Shown here in pieces: positions 38,330-43,720 of a DNA stretch of 43,720 nucleotides. The position numbers and the translations under genes were made by a program. The notes beneath the pieces were generated by a model. That model was not told where the DNA came from. It did no database searches and saw only the letters and a list, made by a program, of their open reading frames with translations. The stretch's first letter is position 1. Each line of letters begins with the position of its first letter. Origin of the DNA: a virus; IMG/VR virus record IMGVR_UViG_3300021197_000753, positions 1 to 43,720 of that record, one strand, 5' to 3'.

Positions 38330-39384
38330 GTATAAATATAAATAATTTAAACGTTCAACAAAAAATAAAGTTATTTAAAGAACTTTATGCTGACATTGCA
38401 AAGCATGGGAAAAACGGAGATACCCATCTTGCTCACATTAATGATTATGAACGTGAACTATTAATACAACACGGTGGCTGTGGCACGGTAAACGATGAAA
38501 CAGGTTTAAGACAATACTTTGGTGGTGGTGGTAGCGGTGGATCAACACCTGCTGAAACACAAACTACCTTTAGTCGTGAAGCACCTGAAATAGAAGCTCG
38601 TAAATTAGCTTTGTACGACACAGCTTCTGAAGTTACTCAAAGACCTATTAATATTCCTGAATATCAAGTTGCAGGACCCTCGGCTCTTGAACAACAAGGT
38701 TATCAGACTGCAGCAAATACTGGCACAGGCACAGCGGCTGTCAATCAAGGAATTACTACTGCACTAGGAACACAGGCTCAAGCTCAAGCTTTACCTAATG
38801 TTAATGCTTTTTTAAATCCATACAATCAATATGTTATTGATGAGATCAATAGACAATCAGGTATGCAGGCTAATCAAATAAGTGCGGATGCTGTTGGTGC
38901 TGGAGCTTTTGGTGGTGGTCGTGAAGGTGTGCAACAAGCAGAACTTATGGGTGCAACACAACGAGCTGTTGGTCAAGCACAAGCTGCAAATTATGGTCAA
39001 GCTTTACAGGCGGCACAACAACAACAAGGTTTAGGTATACAAACCGATATGGCTTTATCAAAACAATTAGGTGCATTTGGTGCTCAACAACAAGCCATGC
39101 AGACTCAAGATCTTCAAACACAAATGGCTGTGGGTCAATCACAAAGAAATTTAGCACAACAAGCTTTATCAGCGCAACGTCAAACCGATGTAGCTCGAGC
39201 TTACGAGCCGTATCAACGTTTAGAATTCCAAAAAGGTATTATGACAGCACTACCAACTGCCGCGAGTCAGGTGACATCAACCACGGCTCCTGGAACCAAT
39301 CCATTAGCACAAGCTGCAGGTTTAGGTGCAGTGGCTTACGGTGGCTATAACATGCTTGCAGGTACTGGTATAGGAGGTAAATAG
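38326..39384 (+). CDS. Alanine/glutamine-rich ejection protein candidate, 352 aa
   Basis: I use ATG 38326 rather than an earlier in-frame ATG inside the GNAT gene. A 70-residue N-domain (GDTHLAHINDYERELLIQHG, GCGTVNDETGLRQYFGGG) is joined by a Gly/Ser linker to a helical A/Q-rich part with GAFGGGREGVQQAELMG, LGAFGAQQQAMQTQDLQ. Similar proteins sit with internal virion genes in marine podoviruses and are thought to be ejected with DNA. The C-terminal segment AAGLGAVAYGGYNMLAG may contact membrane. Confidence 0.7.
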   Translation: MSININNLNVQQKIKLFKELYADIAKHGKNGDTHLAHINDYERELLIQHGGCGTVNDETGLRQYFGGGGSGGSTPAETQTTFSREAPEIEARKLALYDTASEVTQRPINIPEYQVAGPSALEQQGYQTAANTGTGTAAVNQGITTALGTQAQAQALPNVNAFLNPYNQYVIDEINRQSGMQANQISADAVGAGAFGGGREGVQQAELMGATQRAVGQAQAANYGQALQAAQQQQGLGIQTDMALSKQLGAFGAQQQAMQTQDLQTQMAVGQSQRNLAQQALSAQRQTDVARAYEPYQRLEFQKGIMTALPTAASQVTSTTAPGTNPLAQAAGLGAVAYGGYNMLAGTGIGGK

Positions 39385-42062
39385 TGGCAGCTAAATATAT
39401 ATTAGAGGGATTACTTAAATACTCTCCACAAATTTATAAAGCTCTTCAAAGTGGTAAAAAAGTTGCGAAAACAACAGCAGATTACGGATCTAAACCTTTT
39501 AAAGGTTTAGGCAGAGCCTATGATTATGTAGAAAAAAGTAAAATTGGAGGTCCGCTTATTGCCACTGGTGAAGGCATTATTGGGGGACTTGGTGTTAAAA
39601 ATGTGTACGAAGGTATTCGTGATGAAGATTATTCAAAAGCAGCTATGGGTATTCTTGAAGCAGGTGTGCCCATTTTACAAGCTCCAAGGACTTTAATGAA
39701 TATCTCAAAAGCTTATACAAGAAACAAAAGAACACCCGATCTATCTGATAAACTGGCAGGTAGAAGTGCCTCAAAAAATTTCCTTGAAAGATCATCTGAA
39801 GGTATTGCTGGATTTACAAAACCAGGTAGATATGTGCCAGAAAAAGTTGCTACTGGCGTTGCGCTTGCTACTCCAGAAGCTGTAAATATTTTTGATGAAG
39901 CCATGAATCCACCTTTAGATGTAGGTTCAGGAGATGGTAAAAATGTTGAAAACGCTGTTGCCAAATACACTAGTGAACTTAATCAATTTGCAAGTGAAGG
40001 TATAGAACCAACTGAAACAAAACTAAATGCAATAAGAGACGGGCTGATAAAAGCAAAAAATCAAGATAGAAACTCAACCATAGTTTCTTTAGAAGAAGAG
40101 CAGGATTTAAATCGAGACGAGGCTACACAATTTGTAGATGAAGTAGGAAGCTCTGACAATGTCATTGCAGCAGCTAAAGAAATAGATGCTATAAAAGGAC
40201 AAGGCCCAATATCTATAACAGGTGAAGAGGTGCCATATACACCAATTGATCCACAAAATGACATTAAAAGTAATTTTAATAATAGTGTTACAAATATTAA
40301 CAAATCCAATAATAGTATTAATAAACAATTAAATAACAAAGAAGAACCTGATACAAATAATTACAACGAGCCTAGTGACATTATAGAACTTTTTACAGCT
40401 CGTCGAAATGCTTATAAAGAATACGATAAAGCCGTAGAAAAAATAAAATCTAAAATGGCTAATAGAGAAAAACAAACATTTGAGCAGTTTTACCAACAAT
40501 TTAGAGAAAGAGCGGGCATGGATGTGCCACAAAATGATATTAACTATATTATTATGAAGATGGGTTTAGCTATGATGTCAGCAAAAACTTACAATAATGG
40601 TGCATCAGGATTTTTAGAAATTCTTGGTCAAGCTGGCGGTCAAGCAGTAGAAGAAGCTTTTCAATTGTATCAACAAGAAAGAGAACTACAACAAAATCTT
40701 GTGGGCAATTTTATGAAATATGAACGAGAACTTGATATGTATTATGATGAACAAGAAAAAGATTTGGCTTTACAACAAGCGCAGTTAGGCATCACTGAGG
40801 CTGAAGGCGATCTTGATTACATGTATAAATTACGAGAACTTGACCAAAAACATCAAGAAAAACTTCGTTTAGGGGACAGAGAAAAAATAGGTGATAATAG
40901 GGTTTATAGATTTGAAGGAACAAAAAAAATTATTGGTAAAGACCCAGTAACTGGTGAACCTAATCAAGAAATAACAGTACCAGATGTGTTTTTTGCCAAA
41001 GGTTATCAAACTAAAACCGGCATAGATATGATTACTTACGATTTTGTAGATAAGGATAAAAATTCAAAAACATATGGTCAAAGACTTTCTATAACACAGC
41101 CTCTAAATGAGTTTAGAGCGCAAAAAAAAGCGATGGATTATACATATGATTATGAATCTGTTCCTAAAGGTAGCGTTTTAGATTCAAAAAAATTAAAACT
41201 AAAATATGGAGGCAGAACACTTGAAGCTATAGAAATGGCTTTTGAACCACAAGCTGCTTTTGGTGGTAAATCTTTATTAGACATTGCTGGTACTGAGTTG
41301 TTTTTATTAGATAGTTTTGAAACTTTAAAAGGTTCTGTAGAAGGGATAAAAAGTTTTATAGATGGTCAAGATGATAATTATGCAGCAGGAACTAACATTA
41401 TAGGTGCTAATAGTGCAGAGGAAGTGTTTAGTGCTGTCAATACAGATACATTTTTAAGTGAGTTTGCAAGTGGTGGAAAAGATGGAGCAATCAAGATAGA
41501 TGTTAATGATGATGGAGTAAGAAGCACAAATTCTGAGGTTTTTGGTATTAAGTACAAAACAGGTGAACAAGGAAAATACGATGATTTTATAGAAGATGAG
41601 AGAAAATTAATAAATAAAAAATTAAAAAAGGCTAAAAATTATTATGAAAAACATAAAAATAAAGTACCCGCAGATCAAAGACTTGCTTTAGCAAAAGCAT
41701 TAGGTGCAGCTGTATTTATTGAAAACCAATTAAAGTATGCTGTAGCTAACATGAATAAAACTGAAGATAGAATTACAGTGCAAGATATATTAAATGCACA
41801 AGAACTTACTCAAATTAAAAAACTTTTTGCATCGCAAGCTGTTATAAAAGAAAAATATAAAGCTTACAGAACACAAATCTATCAAACTGTTTTACAAGAA
41901 GTAAATGATTATCAAGCTGTTACGGGTAAAGATCGAGCGGCAATTTTAGAGACATTTGGAATGGGTAAATTTTCTGAGAAAATATTAGGTAAATCTGGTT
42001 ATTCAGACAGACTTGCAGGTAAATCAACTGAAGAAGTTCTAAACCTTATAAAGAAAAAGTGA
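39384..42062 (+). CDS. Large internal virion protein candidate, 892 aa
   Basis: GTG start shares a base with the previous TAG. Long, mostly helical: a possible membrane segment near the N-terminus (GGPLIATGEGIIGGLGVKNV), asparagine-rich linker, coiled coil near 445-500 (YERELDMYYDEQEKDLALQQ), and a DVNDDGVRST calcium-loop-like motif near 713-721. Length and position suggest a core/ejection protein. No lysozyme or peptidase motif is seen. Confidence 0.6.
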   Translation: MAAKYILEGLLKYSPQIYKALQSGKKVAKTTADYGSKPFKGLGRAYDYVEKSKIGGPLIATGEGIIGGLGVKNVYEGIRDEDYSKAAMGILEAGVPILQAPRTLMNISKAYTRNKRTPDLSDKLAGRSASKNFLERSSEGIAGFTKPGRYVPEKVATGVALATPEAVNIFDEAMNPPLDVGSGDGKNVENAVAKYTSELNQFASEGIEPTETKLNAIRDGLIKAKNQDRNSTIVSLEEEQDLNRDEATQFVDEVGSSDNVIAAAKEIDAIKGQGPISITGEEVPYTPIDPQNDIKSNFNNSVTNINKSNNSINKQLNNKEEPDTNNYNEPSDIIELFTARRNAYKEYDKAVEKIKSKMANREKQTFEQFYQQFRERAGMDVPQNDINYIIMKMGLAMMSAKTYNNGASGFLEILGQAGGQAVEEAFQLYQQERELQQNLVGNFMKYERELDMYYDEQEKDLALQQAQLGITEAEGDLDYMYKLRELDQKHQEKLRLGDREKIGDNRVYRFEGTKKIIGKDPVTGEPNQEITVPDVFFAKGYQTKTGIDMITYDFVDKDKNSKTYGQRLSITQPLNEFRAQKKAMDYTYDYESVPKGSVLDSKKLKLKYGGRTLEAIEMAFEPQAAFGGKSLLDIAGTELFLLDSFETLKGSVEGIKSFIDGQDDNYAAGTNIIGANSAEEVFSAVNTDTFLSEFASGGKDGAIKIDVNDDGVRSTNSEVFGIKYKTGEQGKYDDFIEDERKLINKKLKKAKNYYEKHKNKVPADQRLALAKALGAAVFIENQLKYAVANMNKTEDRITVQDILNAQELTQIKKLFASQAVIKEKYKAYRTQIYQTVLQEVNDYQAVTGKDRAAILETFGMGKFSEKILGKSGYSDRLAGKSTEEVLNLIKKK

Positions 42063-42069
42063 GTAAACT

Positions 42070-43554
42070 ATGGATTTAAAAACTTTACAAAAAGAAATTG
42101 ATAACAATGAATTTAATCCTGCTGATTACGATCAAGAAAGTTTAGTCGCTATAGATACCCTTTTTCGTAGGGGAGATTTGACTGGATATAGCGGTGTAAA
42201 TGAAATTGCTAAAGAGAGGTTTCAAGCTAAACTTGACATAGGTTTAAGATCTATGACATCAGAACAGCCAACAGATCCAAAAAAAGGTGATGGTTTTTAT
42301 GGATTTAGCATGTCTGATCGTGATAAATTTTCTCTTACTGGGGAAGTTGCTATTGGGCTAACCCCCTATTTGCCAAATTCACCTATTCTTGGTGTAGATC
42401 GAAGTCAATTTAAAACTGAAGATGTAGACAAAGCTTTTAGAAGAGATCCTAAAAATTTAAAAAAAACAGCTTACGCAGATACAACTCGTAAAATTGCAAA
42501 CGTTGCGGGTAAACTGCCTGTGGTTGGTAAAATAGCAAGGCCAATATTAAATATAGGCGCAAATTTTGTAAGCTTATTTGAACAAGGTGCAAGATATTTA
42601 ACACTTAGTAATCGTGGTAGACAATTAACAAGCTCTTGGCTACGATCTGGAGCTGGTGCAGCTGGTGGTAGCGTTATATACGATGTATATAATAATATGA
42701 AAAAAGAAGAATTTGCTGCTTTGAACAAAGATGTCATACCTTTTGAGCAATTAGCAGGTAGCTCATTTGATCAATTAAGCACAAAAGAACAAATGTTTCA
42801 ATTAGCTTTAGAAAAAGGTAAAGATTCTTTGTTTTGGAATGGAGGTTTTATTGCTGGAATACCTTTAGCAAGTAAAGTTGGAGGTAACTTTGCAAAATTT
42901 TTAACTGGTACAGGCTCTCAAAAAAGTGTTGAATTAGGAAGAAGAGCTGAAAAACTAGGTCTGCCTTTAGATATTGCAGCTTTAGCTCGCACGGATAAAG
43001 GTTTAGGAGCTTTTACAAAAACTTATTTCCAAACTGTAGGTATTCTACCGTTTGTATCTAGGGCTCAAAAAAGCAGATTACGTCAATTTGGTTCACAAGC
43101 AAAGTCTGTATACAAAGACAAGTTTATGGGATATAAAAAGTCTGTATACAAAGACAGGTTTGTTGAACAATATGCGCCTATTATGCACTCTGAACTTTTG
43201 GGTGCGGTAACACCTTCAGTTTTACGACAAAATTATGCCAGCAAAAAAAACTTAATAGATGCTTCATATGACAGTGCAGAATTAGCAGCTCAAAAAATGG
43301 GTAATCCTGCTTATATACCTACTAATAATATATCAGCACAAGCATCAAAACTACTTAGTGATGACGGCATTAAACCAATTCAAGATTATTTAGCTATGAA
43401 TAATATTGGTTCTGAACAAATTAATAGGTTATTTAATATTATAGGAGATACTCAAGGTTCTGGGTTTCCGAAAAATATAACACCTTTGCAGTATAAAGGC
43501 TTACTTGAATCTTTGAATGAGGTTATGGATTTACTAAAGGAGTTGAATGATTGA
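42070..43554 (+). CDS. Internal virion protein candidate, 494 aa (possibly truncated)
   Basis: Helical, with IAGIPLASKVGGNFAKFL as a hydrophobic stretch. A 12-residue tandem repeat KSVYKDKFMGYK / KSVYKDRFVEQY lies near residue 345-368. It ends LLKELND with TGA; stops exist in all frames just after, and an open frame resumes, so the C-terminus could be a frameshift product. Follows the 892-aa protein by seven bases. Confidence 0.6.
   Translation: MDLKTLQKEIDNNEFNPADYDQESLVAIDTLFRRGDLTGYSGVNEIAKERFQAKLDIGLRSMTSEQPTDPKKGDGFYGFSMSDRDKFSLTGEVAIGLTPYLPNSPILGVDRSQFKTEDVDKAFRRDPKNLKKTAYADTTRKIANVAGKLPVVGKIARPILNIGANFVSLFEQGARYLTLSNRGRQLTSSWLRSGAGAAGGSVIYDVYNNMKKEEFAALNKDVIPFEQLAGSSFDQLSTKEQMFQLALEKGKDSLFWNGGFIAGIPLASKVGGNFAKFLTGTGSQKSVELGRRAEKLGLPLDIAALARTDKGLGAFTKTYFQTVGILPFVSRAQKSRLRQFGSQAKSVYKDKFMGYKKSVYKDRFVEQYAPIMHSELLGAVTPSVLRQNYASKKNLIDASYDSAELAAQKMGNPAYIPTNNISAQASKLLSDDGIKPIQDYLAMNNIGSEQINRLFNIIGDTQGSGFPKNITPLQYKGLLESLNEVMDLLKELND
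43102..43173 (+). repeat. 36-bp tandem duplication in the internal protein gene
   Basis: AAGTCTGTATACAAAGACA occurs at 43102-43120 and 43138-43156, an in-frame 36-base period. Confidence 0.85.
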
Positions 43555-43720
43555 GATAAAAACCAAATGGTGATGATAGTCGCCCTAAGATAGAAGATTA
43601 CCTAAAAGAAACAGGTAATGTAGAGCAGGCTGAATCCTACAAGCGTAGTGCATACGCATGGAATCCTAGTCTACTAGATGGCTCTATTGTAAGAGAAACT
43701 AAGTCAAATAGAGGTACATT
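43547..43720 (+). pseudogene. Partial gene at window end, apparently frameshifted
   Basis: ATG 43547 overlaps the previous stop (ATGATTGA) and reads MIEIKTKW before TGA. Removing one A from the run at 43558-43562 yields MIEIKPNGDDSRPKIEDYLK, then ETGNVEQAESYKRSAYAWNP, open to the window end. So either a sequencing or biological one-base insertion broke the gene, or the second part is the C-terminus of the preceding 494-aa protein. Not recognised as a family. Confidence 0.5.

Overview
The window is part or most of a tailed double-stranded DNA bacteriophage genome, visibly AT-rich, with almost all genes on the + strand, tightly packed and often overlapping (ATGA and TAATG junctions). Several protein types are ones I associate with phages of marine pelagic bacteria: DUF6321-like, DUF5872-like and KRKFDVYPSAYAN-type small basic proteins, the MAYAKGKYAKAI protein, IPTSG-type fibre proteins and S74-tipped fibres. 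A low-GC marine host such as SAR11 is plausible but is inference. The P22-type portal, a gp10-like tail protein and the absence of any tape-measure, sheath or tube gene suggest a short-tailed (podovirus-like) virion. No DNA polymerase, helicase, primase, RNA polymerase or complete integrase is present.

Region 1 (1-6485) is accessory. It holds small unknown genes, an unusual fusion of an integrase arm-binding domain with a T5orf172 (GIY-YIG-like) nuclease (1295-1927), and a structured leader with a 17-codon leader peptide in front of the terminase small subunit (2117). Then come two minus-strand genes, a VRR-NUC nuclease (3203), and a GC-rich island (about 3480-5400, with an outlier at 6259) made of a composite repeat family. 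The island contains twin micro-ORFs, one larger unknown gene, strong intrinsic terminators and a candidate structured RNA. The small and large terminase genes are therefore about 3.9 kb apart.

Region 2 (6486-18872) is packaging and head: large terminase, an 890-aa polyvalent-like protein, portal, a holin-like protein, a GroES-like co-chaperonin, scaffold, a putative decoration protein and a HK97-fold (gpT-like) major capsid protein, closed by a terminator at 18895-18922.

Region 3 (18873-25283) holds virion accessory proteins, a lysis pair (a 42-aa single-pass membrane protein overlapping an M15 peptidase), very basic small proteins, head-tail adaptors, and three proteins in the window that share one C-terminal tag (VKAKCKLGR).

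Region 4 (25293-36900) is host recognition and tail: two S74-autochaperone fibres, a glycine-rich adhesin, a cupin, a 2-oxoglutarate/Fe(II) oxygenase, a gp10-like tail protein and two glycosyltransferases.

Region 5 (36938-43720) holds ejection or internal virion proteins, a GNAT-like acetyltransferase, and a final gene that appears frameshifted at the window end. Joining the window ends would give that gene a stop overlapping the first ATG, which is consistent with, but does not prove, a closed circular map.

The most unusual items are the arm-domain/T5orf172 fusion, the composite GC-rich repeat family with G-quadruplex motifs, the shared C-terminal tags, and the -10/ATG spacing that suggests leaderless transcripts.
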